Under the pieces are notes generated by a model. It had not been told where the DNA came from. It worked only from the letters and a program-made list of their open reading frames with translations, and ran no database searches. The translations under genes were made by a program, and so were the position numbers. From Nitrosomonas sp. (GTDB taxonomy: Bacteria; Pseudomonadota; Gammaproteobacteria; Burkholderiales; Nitrosomonadaceae): a stretch of DNA of 64,000 nucleotides. The stretch's first letter is position 1, and the number at the start of each line of letters is the position of its first letter. Shown here in pieces: positions 46,688 to 56,788 of this stretch. The DNA lies in assembly GCA_021582655.1 (NCBI GenBank), contig CP091135.1, positions 1,519,474-1,583,473 of the forward strand, read 5' to 3'.

Positions 46688-48299
46688 TCCGGATCATTGG
46701 ATGGAGGAAGGCTTGCGGGGTGCGTCTAGTCGACCGGATGTCGAGTCATTGACGTGTATCGCCAACGAGATATTTTCATCTTCTCCCGGCGCGGGGTCTG
46801 CTGCAGTGGCATCGCCGATAGTAAAGATTGGGGCTGTACCGACACCTCCCGCAGATCAATTTTCTGCGGAAAGTGCTTTGACCTTATCGCCCGTTTCTTT
46901 ACCGTTCGAAGACGAGTGCCATGATTTTTTGACGGTGATGCCAAAAGCTGCGGATTCATCGACTGCTAGTCTGGCCGGGGTAAGTTCCGGGTCCTCGTTT
47001 TATTTTCTTGATGAAATAACCATGCCAAGACTTAACGGATCGGCAGTGGGGTTTGCATCTGCTCATGAGGTTTTTGATGTCAACGCCATCCGGCGTGATT
47101 TTCCAATTCTGAAAGAAGTGGTACACGGACATCCTTTGATTTGGCTGGATAATGCGGCAACGACACAGAAGCCGCAATTCGTTATTGATCGCTTGAGTCA
47201 CTTTTATCGGTACGAAAATTCCAACATTCATCGTGGGGCGCATGAGTTGGCTGCGCGTGCCACGGATGCTTACGAGGGGTCGCGTAACCAAGTGAGTCGT
47301 TTTCTTAATGCGTCGTCAGCAAACGAAATCGTTTTTGTGCGCGGTACCACTGAAGGTATCAATCTCGTGGCGCAGAGCTGGGGGCGGCAAAATATCGAAC
47401 AAGGCGACGAAATCGTCATCACTTGGTTGGAGCATCACGCCAATATCGTGCCGTGGCAGCAATTGTGTCATGAGAAAGGTGCCAAATTGCTTGTCGCGCC
47501 GGTCGATGATAATGGTCAGGTGTTATTGGAAGAGTATCGAAAATTATTGAGTGTGCGCACTAAATTGGTTGCGTTTTCGCAAGTGTCGAATGCACTCGGT
47601 ACGATAACACCAGCCCGGCAAATGATCGAGATGGCGCATCTGGTCGGTGCGCGCGTGCTGGTGGACGGCGCACAATCCGTTTCGCATATGCGGGTTGACG
47701 TACGGCAGCTCAACTGTGATTGGTTCGTTTTTTCCGGCCACAAAGTATTCGGTCCGACCGGGATCGGCGTACTGTTCGGTAAAGCCGAACTATTGAATGC
47801 TATGCCGCCGTGGCAAGGGGGAGGCAATATGATTCAGGACGTTACTTTTGAGAAAACTACCTATCATGCGGCGCCCGCCCGCTTTGAAGCCGGTACGGGT
47901 AATATCGCGGATGCCGTCGGGCTGGGAGCGGCGATTGATTATGTTCAGCGCATCGGTATTGACAATATCAGTCGTTACGAACATCAATTATTGGCTTATG
48001 CAACGCGTGAACTTAGTGAGGTTCCTGGTTTGCGGTTAGTGGGCACCGCGCCGGAAAAGGCGGGAGTACTGTCTTTCGTACTCAAGGGATTGAGTGCCGA
48101 GAAGGTGGGTGCGGTACTGAATCGCAAGGGTATCGCGGTGCGTGCCGGTCATCATTGCGCACAACCGATTTTGCGCCGTTTCGGGTTGGAGACCACGGTG
48201 CGTCCGTCCTTGGCATTTTATAACACATGCGCCGATATTGATTTTCTGGTAGCTGCGTTGCGAAGCATCCAGGGCGGGCGAGCTTCTGATGATGTGTAA
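46674..48299 (+). CDS. Encapsulated SufS-type cysteine desulfurase with disordered N-terminal cargo domain
   Basis: 541 residues. Residues 1-132 form an extension poor in predicted structure, rich in Ser, Ala and Pro, with three hydrophobic patches (about 26-34, 78-89 and 107-115). Residues 133-541 are a complete class II desulfurase: HH at 254-255, PLP lysine K357 in SGHKVFGPTG, and catalytic Cys495 in RAGHHCAQP. It takes sulfur from cysteine to form a persulfide, leaving alanine. In Family 2A encapsulin systems such an extension loads the enzyme into the shell. The ATG at 46674 overlaps srpI by 14 bp, so the two are coupled. Confidence 0.93.
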   Translation: MSINNPDHWMEEGLRGASSRPDVESLTCIANEIFSSSPGAGSAAVASPIVKIGAVPTPPADQFSAESALTLSPVSLPFEDECHDFLTVMPKAADSSTASLAGVSSGSSFYFLDEITMPRLNGSAVGFASAHEVFDVNAIRRDFPILKEVVHGHPLIWLDNAATTQKPQFVIDRLSHFYRYENSNIHRGAHELAARATDAYEGSRNQVSRFLNASSANEIVFVRGTTEGINLVAQSWGRQNIEQGDEIVITWLEHHANIVPWQQLCHEKGAKLLVAPVDDNGQVLLEEYRKLLSVRTKLVAFSQVSNALGTITPARQMIEMAHLVGARVLVDGAQSVSHMRVDVRQLNCDWFVFSGHKVFGPTGIGVLFGKAELLNAMPPWQGGGNMIQDVTFEKTTYHAAPARFEAGTGNIADAVGLGAAIDYVQRIGIDNISRYEHQLLAYATRELSEVPGLRLVGTAPEKAGVLSFVLKGLSAEKVGAVLNRKGIAVRAGHHCAQPILRRFGLETTVRPSLAFYNTCADIDFLVAALRSIQGGRASDDV

Positions 48300-48323
48300 A
48301 TCTCATTCAATACGGGGTATGAA

Positions 48324-49157
48324 TTGAACACCTTCAAACAACACAGTATTTTGCCAGGCTTCAACCTGGCTTTGGGTTTTACGTTGCTGTATCTCAGTCT
48401 GATCGTTTTGATCCCGCTATCAGCCGCTTTTATCCGTACCGCAGAGCTGACGTGGGTGGAGTTCTGGGCCGTCGTCACCACGCCGCGCGTGTTGGCTTCG
48501 TACCGGTTGACGTTCGGCGTATCGTTTGCTGCCGCACTGGTAAATGCGTTCTTCGGTTTGTTAGTGGCATGGGTATTGGTGCGCTACCATTTTCCCGGCA
48601 AGAGAATCGTTGATGCGTTGGTTGATCTGCCCTTTGCTTTACCCACTGCGGTGGCCGGCATTGCATTAACCGCGTTATATTCCGGTAATGGTTGGATCGG
48701 CCAGCATCTTGAGCCATTAGGCATCAAGGTGGCGTTTACGCCGTTGGGGATTTTTGTGGCGCTGACTTTTATCGGTTTGCCGTTCGTGGTTCGTACGGTA
48801 CAGCCGGTGCTCGAAGATATCGAGGCTGAATTGGAGGAAGCCGCTGCGACATTGGGTGCCAACCGCTGGCAGACATTCACGCGAATAATTTTCCCGGCAT
48901 TGTTTCCCGCATTGATGACCGGTTTCGCGCTTGCCTTTGCGCGTGCCATCGGAGAATACGGATCGGTCATTTTTATTGCCGGCAACATGCCGATGGTTTC
49001 CGAAATTACACCACTATTGATCGTCACCAAACTGGAACAATACGATTATGCGGGTGCTACGGCGTTATCCGTCGTGATGTTGGTGATTTCTTTCATTCTG
49101 TTATTGATTATTAATCTACTGCAATGGTGGAGTCGGCGCCGCAGTGCTGAATCCTGA
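48324..49157 (+). CDS. cysT: Sulfate ABC transporter permease CysT (CysU)
   Basis: 277 residues with six predicted transmembrane helices and the permease EAA loop ([24 protein letters not shown] near 170-190). It forms the sulfate channel with CysW. The start is TTG at 48324 with GGGG 7 nt before it. It follows the desulfurase by 24 bp, linking encapsulin and transporter genes in one transcription unit. Confidence 0.94.
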   Translation: MNTFKQHSILPGFNLALGFTLLYLSLIVLIPLSAAFIRTAELTWVEFWAVVTTPRVLASYRLTFGVSFAAALVNAFFGLLVAWVLVRYHFPGKRIVDALVDLPFALPTAVAGIALTALYSGNGWIGQHLEPLGIKVAFTPLGIFVALTFIGLPFVVRTVQPVLEDIEAELEEAAATLGANRWQTFTRIIFPALFPALMTGFALAFARAIGEYGSVIFIAGNMPMVSEITPLLIVTKLEQYDYAGATALSVVMLVISFILLLIINLLQWWSRRRSAES

Positions 49158-49162
49158 GAGCG

Positions 49163-50047
49163 ATGATGAATACTACGATTACATTTCCTATATCCGGTAA
49201 AACCTTTCGGCAGCGTGCCACAGAAGAACCCGCCTGGGTGCGTTGGTCGTTGATCGGGCTGGCGCTGATGTTTTTAACACTCTTTTTGTTCGTACCGCTG
49301 ATTTCGGTTTTCTATGAAGCGTTCAAGAAAGGGATGGATGTTTACCTCGCCGCCATCACCGATCCAGATGCAGTCGCCGCCATCAAACTGACTCTGACGG
49401 TGGCGGCGATTGCGGTACCGTTGAACCTGGTGTTTGGTGTCGCCGCGGCTTGGGCGATCGCCAAGTTTGAATTTCGCGGTAAGAATTTGTTGATTACGCT
49501 GATCGATTTGCCTTTCTCGGTTTCGCCGGTGGTTTCCGGGTTGATTTATGTATTGGTATTCGGTTTGCAGGGCTGGCTCGGACCCTGGCTGGCGGAGCAT
49601 GATATCAAGATCATTTTTGCCGTTCCCGGCATCGTGCTGGCAACCGTGTTTGTGACCGTGCCGTTCATCGCGCGGGAACTGATTCCTTTGATGCAGGCGC
49701 AAGGCACCGAAGAGGAGGAAGCTGCGGTGGTATTGGGTGCCAGCGGTTGGCAAACATTCTGGCAGATTACGTTGCCGAACATCAAATGGGGATTGTTATA
49801 CGGTGCCATTCTTTGTAATGCGCGGGCAATGGGTGAATTCGGCGCGGTATCAGTAGTTTCGGGGCATATTCGCGGCAGCACCAATACCATGCCGCTGCAT
49901 GTCGAGATTCTCTATAACGAATATAACTTCGCCGCCGCGTTCGCTGTGGCCTCATTGCTGGCTTTATTGGCATTGGTAACGCTGGTGCTCAAAACTTTGA
50001 TTGAATTTCGAAACAAACAACATCAGACACTACGAGGTGATGCATGA
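49163..50047 (+). CDS. cysW: Sulfate ABC transporter permease CysW
   Basis: 294 residues, six transmembrane helices and an EAA loop ([22 protein letters not shown]). The final segment ([28 protein letters not shown]) is distinctive for CysW. It overlaps cysA by 4 bp (ATGA). A second ATG at 49166 could be used. Confidence 0.95.
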   Translation: MMNTTITFPISGKTFRQRATEEPAWVRWSLIGLALMFLTLFLFVPLISVFYEAFKKGMDVYLAAITDPDAVAAIKLTLTVAAIAVPLNLVFGVAAAWAIAKFEFRGKNLLITLIDLPFSVSPVVSGLIYVLVFGLQGWLGPWLAEHDIKIIFAVPGIVLATVFVTVPFIARELIPLMQAQGTEEEEAAVVLGASGWQTFWQITLPNIKWGLLYGAILCNARAMGEFGAVSVVSGHIRGSTNTMPLHVEILYNEYNFAAAFAVASLLALLALVTLVLKTLIEFRNKQHQTLRGDA

Positions 50048-51132
50048 GTATTGACGTGTTTAATTTATCCAAGCAATTTGGCAGCTTTACCGCGCTGCAT
50101 GATGTCAGCTTGCAAGTGAATTCCGGTGAACTGCTGGCGTTGCTGGGGCCGTCCGGTTCCGGCAAAACCACGTTGTTGCGCGTGATCGCCGGACTTGAAA
50201 CCGCGGATAGCGGGCAAGTATTGTTTCATGGCGAAGACGCTACCGACCAGCATGTGCGCGATCGTCAAGTCGGATTTGTATTCCAGCATTATGCGCTGTT
50301 TCGCAATATGACCATTTTTGACAATGTGGCTTTCGGTTTGAATGTGCGTCCAAAGAAATTCCGGCCGTCCAAAGAGGAAATTCGCGAACGAGTGATGAAA
50401 TTACTGCATCTGGTGCAATTGGACTGGCTGGCGGATCGTTACCCGCACCAGCTTTCCGGCGGTCAGCGTCAGCGTATCGCGTTGGCGCGTGCTTTGGCGG
50501 TGGAGCCGAAAGTGTTATTGCTTGATGAGCCTTTTGGTGCGCTGGATGCCAAGGTGCGCAAGGAGTTGCGCTCATGGCTCAGACGCTTGCACGACGATAT
50601 GCATATCACCAGTGTATTCGTTACTCACGACCAGGAAGAAGCGCTTGAAGTCGCCGATCGGGTGGTGGTGATGAATGAGGGTCGGATCGAGCAAATCGGG
50701 ACTCCCGATGAAGTGTACGAGCAACCGGTGAATCCGTTTGTTTATGAATTTCTTGGTAACGTCAATTTGTTTCACAGCCGCTTGCACCGTGGGCGTGCCT
50801 GGATCGGCGGCATTGAAGTCGATGCGCCGGAGCACGCCGATGCAGAGGAACTGGCCGCGGTTGCTTATGTGCGCCCGCATGAGATCGAGGTGGAACGCAC
50901 TGCCGACGGAGAAGGGACGCTGGCGGCGCAAGTCATGCATATTCTTTCGGTGGGACCCATTGTCCGGCTGGAATTGATTCGTGACAACGATGAGACAAAA
51001 CATCCCATTCAAGTCGAGATCAGTAAGGAACGCTTCCGGGCGTTGCAATTGGTAAAAGGCGACAAAGTGTATATCAAGCCGCGCAGACTGAATTTGTTTC
51101 CCAATCATGGGATCAGTCGGCTAACCCACTAA
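50044..51132 (+). CDS. cysA: Sulfate/thiosulfate import ATP-binding protein CysA
   Basis: 362 residues. Walker [10 protein letters not shown] near 37-45, signature LSGGQRQR near 137, Walker [13 protein letters not shown], then an H-loop (FVTHD). The C-terminal part (about 240-362) is a TOBE-like regulatory domain. It drives sulfate uptake with CysT/CysW and Sbp. Confidence 0.96.
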   Translation: MSIDVFNLSKQFGSFTALHDVSLQVNSGELLALLGPSGSGKTTLLRVIAGLETADSGQVLFHGEDATDQHVRDRQVGFVFQHYALFRNMTIFDNVAFGLNVRPKKFRPSKEEIRERVMKLLHLVQLDWLADRYPHQLSGGQRQRIALARALAVEPKVLLLDEPFGALDAKVRKELRSWLRRLHDDMHITSVFVTHDQEEALEVADRVVVMNEGRIEQIGTPDEVYEQPVNPFVYEFLGNVNLFHSRLHRGRAWIGGIEVDAPEHADAEELAAVAYVRPHEIEVERTADGEGTLAAQVMHILSVGPIVRLELIRDNDETKHPIQVEISKERFRALQLVKGDKVYIKPRRLNLFPNHGISRLTH

Positions 51133-51177
51133 TTCCGGTAAGAGCAGCGTGATGCCGGCTTTTCTGAGAAAGAAGCG

Positions 51178-52113
51178 ATGAATTTTCAACAACTGCGCAT
51201 TATCAGTGAAACGGTGCGGCAAAATTATAACCTGACCGAGGTGGCGAATGCGTTATTTACCTCGCAATCGGGAGTCAGTAAGCATATCAAAGATTTGGAG
51301 GATGAACTCAATATTGAATTGTTTATCCGCAAAGGCAAGCGTTTTATCGGTTTGACCGAACCCGGGAAAGAATTGGTAAAAATTGTCGAGCGGATATTGT
51401 TGGATACTAAAAATATCAAGCGTCTGGCCGAGCAATTCAGTCAGTACGACCAAGGGCAATTGACCATCGCAACCACGCATACCCAGGCGCAATACACATT
51501 GCCTCCCGTTGTCGCGGAGTTTAAAAAAGCGTTTCCCAAAGTTCATTTGATATTGCACGAATCCAGGCCGGATGAAATTTTGTCGATGCTGATCGACGGC
51601 AAAGCGGATATCGGTATCGCAACGGAGGCACTGGAAGGAACGGTAGAGCTGGTATCGTTTCCTTATTACACCTGGCAGCATGCGGTGATCGCGCCGACCG
51701 GGCATCCGCTACAATCGATCCGGCCGTTGACATTGGAGGCTGTTGCGGAATATCCGATCATCACTTATCACCACGGTATGACGGGACGTTTCCGTATCGA
51801 TCAGGTATTCGCCAAAGCCGGTTTGATGCCGGATATCGCAATGTCCGCATTGGACGCCGATGTGATTAAAACTTATGTCAAATTGGGATTGGGCGTCGGC
51901 ATTATCGCCTCTGTCGCGTTTTCGCCGGAGAGGGATGCAACACTGGCGAAGCTGGATAGCGAACATCTGTTCGAGAAGAATACGACTTTTGTCGCGGCCA
52001 GGCGCAATCACTATTTGCGCGGCTATGCCTATCGTTTTATCGAGCTTTGCATTCCAACCTTGACCGAATCAATGATTCGCTCCGGTATTAGCCCGGTGGT
52101 TGATCCGGAGTGA
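51178..52113 (+). CDS. cysB: LysR-family regulator of sulfur assimilation CysB
   Basis: 311 residues. The N-terminal winged helix-turn-helix (MNFQQLRIISETVRQNYNLT, then ALFTSQSGVSKHIKDLEDEL) and the co-inducer domain with TTHTQAQYTLPPVVAEFKKAFP are specific to CysB/Cbl. It senses sulfur status through O-acetylserine derivatives and would control the array that ends with it. It follows cysA by 45 bp. Confidence 0.93.
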   Translation: MNFQQLRIISETVRQNYNLTEVANALFTSQSGVSKHIKDLEDELNIELFIRKGKRFIGLTEPGKELVKIVERILLDTKNIKRLAEQFSQYDQGQLTIATTHTQAQYTLPPVVAEFKKAFPKVHLILHESRPDEILSMLIDGKADIGIATEALEGTVELVSFPYYTWQHAVIAPTGHPLQSIRPLTLEAVAEYPIITYHHGMTGRFRIDQVFAKAGLMPDIAMSALDADVIKTYVKLGLGVGIIASVAFSPERDATLAKLDSEHLFEKNTTFVAARRNHYLRGYAYRFIELCIPTLTESMIRSGISPVVDPE

Positions 52114-52174
52114 CGGTTTTTCCGTTTCAGCGCAAGTGGGAGCGATGTATTTTCATACCGGCTGGATAAACCCC

Positions 52175-53524
52175 TCAGTACATGTGAGCCACTGCGTCCC
52201 TGATGCGTGCTACCGCGACGATGTTCATGCCGGCAACGGGCTGCTTGGGTTTGTTCGCGATCGGAATGATGGCTTGCCGGAAACCGAGTTTCGCCGCTTC
52301 TTTTAATCGTTCCTGGCCGCGTTGCACCGGACGAATCTCGCCGGCCAGGCCGACTTCTCCGATGACTACGGTTTTGTCCGCCAGCGGCTTGTTTTTTAGC
52401 GACGATACGATCGCCAGCAGAATGGCGAGATCGGCGCCCGGTTCCGCGATTTTGACGCCGCCGACGGCGTTGACGAATACATCCTGATCGTAGCAGGGAA
52501 TACCGGCATGGCGATGCAATACCGCGAGCAGCATTGCCAGGCGATTCTGCTCCAAGCCGACGCAGAGGCGTCGCGGATTGGACGAGCGCGCCTCATCGAC
52601 CAATGCCTGAATCTCCACCAGCAGCGGACGCGTGCCTTCCTGCGTAACCATGATGCAGGATCCGGGTACTTGGGTATCATGATGCGACAGGAATAACGCG
52701 GAAGGGTTTTTTACTTCGCGCAGACCTTTTTCGCTCATTGAAAATACCCCCAGTTCGTTGACCGCTCCGAAGCGGTTCTTGAACGCGCGGATCATGCGGA
52801 AACTGGAATGCATATCCCCTTCGAAATACAGTACCGTATCCACCATGTGCTCCAGCACGCGCGGTCCCGCCAGCGCGCCTTCCTTGGTGACATGACCGAC
52901 CAGGATGATGCAGATACCGCTTGATTTGGCCAGACGTGTCAATTGTGCCGCGCATTCGCGTACTTGCGCCACCGAACCCGGTGCGGATTGCAGTGCGTCG
53001 GAATAAACGGTTTGGATTGAGTCGATGACAGCGATTTGCGGGTTGCGTTGGTTGAGCACGGATTGGATTTTTTCCAATTGAATTTCTGCGTATAAATCGA
53101 CTGCATGCACGTCGAGCATCAAGCGTTTGGCGCGCAACGCCACCTGTTGCGCCGATTCCTCGCCGCTGACGTATAACACCGCATGCTGTGCCGACATCGC
53201 CGCCAGTGCTTGTAACAGCAACGTCGATTTGCCGATGCCGGGATCGCCGCCGAGTAACACCACACCGCCATGCACCATGCCACCGCCGAGCACACGGTCA
53301 AGTTCCTCGATGCCGGTCGGATAGCGCGGTTCTTCACGCGCCTCGATGGCGCTCAAGTTTTGTACCCGATCGTCGGTCGATACCGGGCTGAAACGTGTCG
53401 CGGTTTTTTCCGCAATGGTTTCGACCAGTGTATTCCACGCTTGGCAATGTGGGCATTGGCCTTGCCATTTGAGGGTCTGGCCGCCGCATTCGGTGCAGGA
53501 ATAGACGGTTCTTTGTTTGGCCAT
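52175..53524 (-). CDS. radA: DNA repair protein RadA
   Basis: 449 residues from the ATG at 53524 (longer reading frames start in unlikely sequence). The C4 zinc finger is CTECGG...CPHC near residues 9-27, RecA-like Walker A GGDPGIGKSTLL near 95, the RadA-specific KNRFG near 258, and a C-terminal Lon-like domain (VNAVGGVKIAEPGADLAI). It promotes branch migration during recombination. Confidence 0.95.
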   Translation of the reverse strand: MAKQRTVYSCTECGGQTLKWQGQCPHCQAWNTLVETIAEKTATRFSPVSTDDRVQNLSAIEAREEPRYPTGIEELDRVLGGGMVHGGVVLLGGDPGIGKSTLLLQALAAMSAQHAVLYVSGEESAQQVALRAKRLMLDVHAVDLYAEIQLEKIQSVLNQRNPQIAVIDSIQTVYSDALQSAPGSVAQVRECAAQLTRLAKSSGICIILVGHVTKEGALAGPRVLEHMVDTVLYFEGDMHSSFRMIRAFKNRFGAVNELGVFSMSEKGLREVKNPSALFLSHHDTQVPGSCIMVTQEGTRPLLVEIQALVDEARSSNPRRLCVGLEQNRLAMLLAVLHRHAGIPCYDQDVFVNAVGGVKIAEPGADLAILLAIVSSLKNKPLADKTVVIGEVGLAGEIRPVQRGQERLKEAAKLGFRQAIIPIANKPKQPVAGMNIVAVARIRDAVAHMY

Positions 53525-53538
53525 GCGGTTGGGAGGGG

Positions 53539-54084
53539 CTAATCGTACACTTCGGCGTCGGCCAGTTTCAGTCCGTGCATATCCTTGCCGGAAAGGATCG
53601 GTTGCTCGGTGATCGGCCACTTAATACCGAGTGTGCGATCGTTCCAGATAATGCAACGTTCGTGTTCCGGTGCCCAATAGTCGGTGACGCTGTACAAAAA
53701 CTCGGCGGCTTCGGATAGCACCACGAAACCATGAGCGAAACCTGCGGGGATCCATAATTGTTTCTTATTCTCCGCGCTGAGCGTATCGCCGACCCATTGC
53801 CCGAATGTCGGCGACGCACGCCGGATATCTACTGCCACATCGAATACTTCGCCCGCTACCACGCGCACCAACTTCCCTTGCGCTTGCCGGATTTGATAAT
53901 GCAAGCCACGTAATACATTGCGTGCGGAGCGGGAGTGATTGCTTTGCACAAAATGCATCGATCGGCCGATAGCGGATTCAAAGCTGCGTTGGTTGTGACT
54001 TTCAAAGAAAAAGCCGCGATCGTCGCCGAAAACTTGGGGTTCCAGCAGGAAAACATCAGGTATACGCAGTGGCGTCGCTTTCAT
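53539..54084 (-). CDS. rfbC: dTDP-4-dehydrorhamnose 3,5-epimerase
   Basis: 181 residues. The cupin barrel has FGDDRGFFFESHNQRSFE near 18-35, VQSNHSRSARNVLRGLHYQ near 47-65 with the catalytic His, and WIPAGFAHGFVVLSEAAEF. It converts the dTDP-keto sugar toward dTDP-L-rhamnose. Its start overlaps the rfbA stop by 1 bp; rfbB and rfbD are not in the window. Confidence 0.95.
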   Translation of the reverse strand: MKATPLRIPDVFLLEPQVFGDDRGFFFESHNQRSFESAIGRSMHFVQSNHSRSARNVLRGLHYQIRQAQGKLVRVVAGEVFDVAVDIRRASPTFGQWVGDTLSAENKKQLWIPAGFAHGFVVLSEAAEFLYSVTDYWAPEHERCIIWNDRTLGIKWPITEQPILSGKDMHGLKLADAEVYD

Positions 54085-55028
54085 CAGAACTCCCGTTTCA
54101 CGACTTGCAATAAATACTGACCATATCCACTTTTAATCAGCGGCAGCGCCAATGCTTCCAGTTGCTCGGCACCAATCCATCCCTGGCGGAACGCGATTTC
54201 TTCCGGGCAGGCGATTTTCAAGCCTTGCCGGTGCTCGATGGTGGCAACGAATTGACTTGCATCGAGCAGTGACTCGTGCGTGCCGGTATCGAGCCAGGCG
54301 TAACCACGCCCCATGATTTCGACACGAAGCGCGGCATTGGTCAAATAGATCCGGTTCAAGTCGGTGATTTCCAGTTCGTTGCGCGCCGATGGCTGTAAGC
54401 TCTTCGCGTAATCGACCGCATTGTCATCATAAAAATATAAACCGGTTACCGCGTAGTTGGATTTCGGTTGTCGGGGTTTTTCTTCCAGGTTCACCACGTT
54501 GCAGGCGGCGTCGAATTCAACCACGCCGTAACGCTCCGGATCGTGTACGTGATAAGCGAAAACACTGGCGCCCGTCGTGCGCCGCATTGCTTGCATGAGC
54601 AGCTGCTGAAAATCGTGACCGTAAAAAATGTTATCGCCCAATACCAGCGTCGAGTGATCGTTACCGATGAACGATTCACCGATGAGAAACGCCTGCGCCA
54701 AACCGCCCGGGGATGGTTGCTCGGCATAACCGATATTCAATCCCCATTGATTTCCGTCGCGTAGTAATTGCTGATAGTGAACCAGATCATGCGGTGTCGA
54801 AATCACCAGAATATCCCGAATTCCCGCCAGCATCAGTGTGCTGAGCGGGTAATAAATCATCGGTTTGTCAAAAACCGGCAGCAATTGCTTCGATATCGTT
54901 TGTGTAACCGGATACAACCGGGTGCCGGAACCGCCCGCAAGAATCATGCCCTTGCGGTGAGCAGGTGTTGCGTGTGACGAATCATGTATTGTCGGCACTG
55001 TATAGGATGCCGGGTTGGATACGGACAT
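54084..55028 (-). CDS. rfbA: Glucose-1-phosphate thymidylyltransferase
   Basis: 314 residues. [16 protein letters not shown] is at 27-42, about 20 residues further in than usual, so the N-terminus carries a short extra tail or the true start is a later [32 protein letters not shown] and [20 protein letters not shown] confirm the family. It makes dTDP-glucose, the first step of the rhamnose pathway. Confidence 0.94.
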   Translation of the reverse strand: MSVSNPASYTVPTIHDSSHATPAHRKGMILAGGSGTRLYPVTQTISKQLLPVFDKPMIYYPLSTLMLAGIRDILVISTPHDLVHYQQLLRDGNQWGLNIGYAEQPSPGGLAQAFLIGESFIGNDHSTLVLGDNIFYGHDFQQLLMQAMRRTTGASVFAYHVHDPERYGVVEFDAACNVVNLEEKPRQPKSNYAVTGLYFYDDNAVDYAKSLQPSARNELEITDLNRIYLTNAALRVEIMGRGYAWLDTGTHESLLDASQFVATIEHRQGLKIACPEEIAFRQGWIGAEQLEALALPLIKSGYGQYLLQVVKREF

Positions 55029-55155
55029 AAGTGATGCGGATGAAATGATTTATCCGGTATGGATTGAGTACGGGGATTGTACTATATCCGGTGGTAATCG
55101 CTATGCTGTTGTCAAGCTGCGATAACGACGGGATGTTACGGTAGAATGACGCGTT

Positions 55156-56787
55156 ATGACGTTTTCACCATCCTATTATCGCTTACTTAAACGGTTTTCG
55201 CCGCATTGGCGGCTGGTTGCGCAAATGCTGCTTGCGATGCTGATAACCGCGGTTACGGTAGCGACGGTACCGTTTCTGGTGCAGCGTGCGTTAACCGGTG
55301 CGGTTGTCGTGAACAATTTGCCGCTGCTGCAAACATCGTTGCTGATGATAATCGTATTGTCGGTGACCGGTGCCGTTGCGTTTTTTACCAGCCAGTATTT
55401 GCGGATCAAAGCGAGCGACCAATTAGGCATCGGTTTGTACCGTGAATTCTTTGATAAATTATTAGCGCAACCGTCCAGTGCATACGCTGCGTTGGTGGAG
55501 AATCGGCAAATTGAAACGCAAGTGCGTGCGATTCGGCATATTACCTATTCAACTGTCGGGGCGATCGCCGGGTTGGCGCAAGATTGTCTGATTATCTCGG
55601 TGTTGTTGGTTTGTGTGTCGCATTACAATCGGGAAATGTTGTTGCTGTTGTTATTCATCGTGCCATTACTGGCATTAGCCGCAGGCGCGGCGCGAGATTC
55701 CGCGGGTGCGTCCGCGGTGAAGGTCAACGCTGGAATTCGACAGCTGACGGATCAATTGTTACAGGCGGTTGCGCATTACCGGTTGATCAAACTGGACGGT
55801 GGTCAGGCTTGCGAGAGCGAACGGTTGAGTAAAATGTCCGAATCGATCTTTTGTACCGGGGCGCGGTATGCGATTGCCAAGGCATTATGGAGTGCGATCG
55901 GCCGGGTGCTGTTCGTATTGCTATGCTGCGCGCTAAGCTACATGCTGGCACTGCAGATGATGAATGGCGAGATCGGCTTACCCGAAGCAGGAGCATTGGT
56001 AACAGCGGCATTGCTTCTATTATTGCCGCTGAGGCGTTTGGCGGGCTTGCCGCAGCGGTTGGCGCACGATCGGATTATCCTGGATGATGTGTTCGCATTT
56101 ACGAATCAAGTGTCGGAACCGTCTTCGACAGTAACCGCCAAGCCGCGGATGCGTGGTAAATTAGTGTTTGAGCAACTCCGTTTTTCCGGAGAAAATGGTG
56201 CGCCGTCGGGGCTGGTCGGTTTGACGGTTCATCCAGGGGAGCTCATTGTATTCAAGGGCTTTGATGCGCACAAAAAACAAGCGCTGATCGATTTATTGCT
56301 GCGCGTGCAATCACCGCTGCAGGGCAAGGTTTGGCTTGACGACCAACCGTTGGATGATATTCCTCTCAATGTCTTGTATGCCAATATTGCATTATTGCCT
56401 GCCGATACTTTTTGGTTGGACGGTAATATCGCCGGTAACATTGCGTACGGTTTCAAGCGTTGTGCGCATGAAGCGGAAATCACCGCCGCGGTGCGTGATT
56501 CCCATGCAAATACGTTCATTCGTAACCTGCCGGGTGGATTGCAAGCGCGAATCGGCGAGGACGGGGTAAATCTGACGCGCATGCAATACCAGCTTCTGGC
56601 GATCGCGCGTGCATTTATCAAGGATGCACCGGTGGTGATCGTGGATCAAGCCGAGATTCCGCCGACGGCGGATGCCGGATTGCTCGACAGTGCTTTGGTG
56701 CGCTTGGCGCAGCACCGCACTACGTTGATTTTCAGTCCGCACATTCCCCGATTGCACAGGATCGACCGTATTATCGAGGACAAATAG
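55156..56787 (+). CDS. ABC exporter-like protein with degenerate nucleotide-binding domain
   Basis: 543 residues in one intact frame. Residues 1-310 form a six-helix exporter transmembrane domain like MsbA; 330-543 align along the whole ABC ATPase domain, but its motifs are lost: Walker A is GFDAHKKQA at 368-376 (two glycines and the Ser/Thr replaced), the Q-loop lacks Gln, the signature is NLTRMQ at 472-477 instead of LSGGQ, Walker B is VVIVDQA at 493-499 with Gln for the catalytic Glu, and the H-loop is SPHI. It probably does not hydrolyse ATP, at least alone. It precedes cutA by 1 bp. Confidence 0.85.
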   Translation: MTFSPSYYRLLKRFSPHWRLVAQMLLAMLITAVTVATVPFLVQRALTGAVVVNNLPLLQTSLLMIIVLSVTGAVAFFTSQYLRIKASDQLGIGLYREFFDKLLAQPSSAYAALVENRQIETQVRAIRHITYSTVGAIAGLAQDCLIISVLLVCVSHYNREMLLLLLFIVPLLALAAGAARDSAGASAVKVNAGIRQLTDQLLQAVAHYRLIKLDGGQACESERLSKMSESIFCTGARYAIAKALWSAIGRVLFVLLCCALSYMLALQMMNGEIGLPEAGALVTAALLLLLPLRRLAGLPQRLAHDRIILDDVFAFTNQVSEPSSTVTAKPRMRGKLVFEQLRFSGENGAPSGLVGLTVHPGELIVFKGFDAHKKQALIDLLLRVQSPLQGKVWLDDQPLDDIPLNVLYANIALLPADTFWLDGNIAGNIAYGFKRCAHEAEITAAVRDSHANTFIRNLPGGLQARIGEDGVNLTRMQYQLLAIARAFIKDAPVVIVDQAEIPPTADAGLLDSALVRLAQHRTTLIFSPHIPRLHRIDRIIEDK

Positions 56788-56788
56788 G

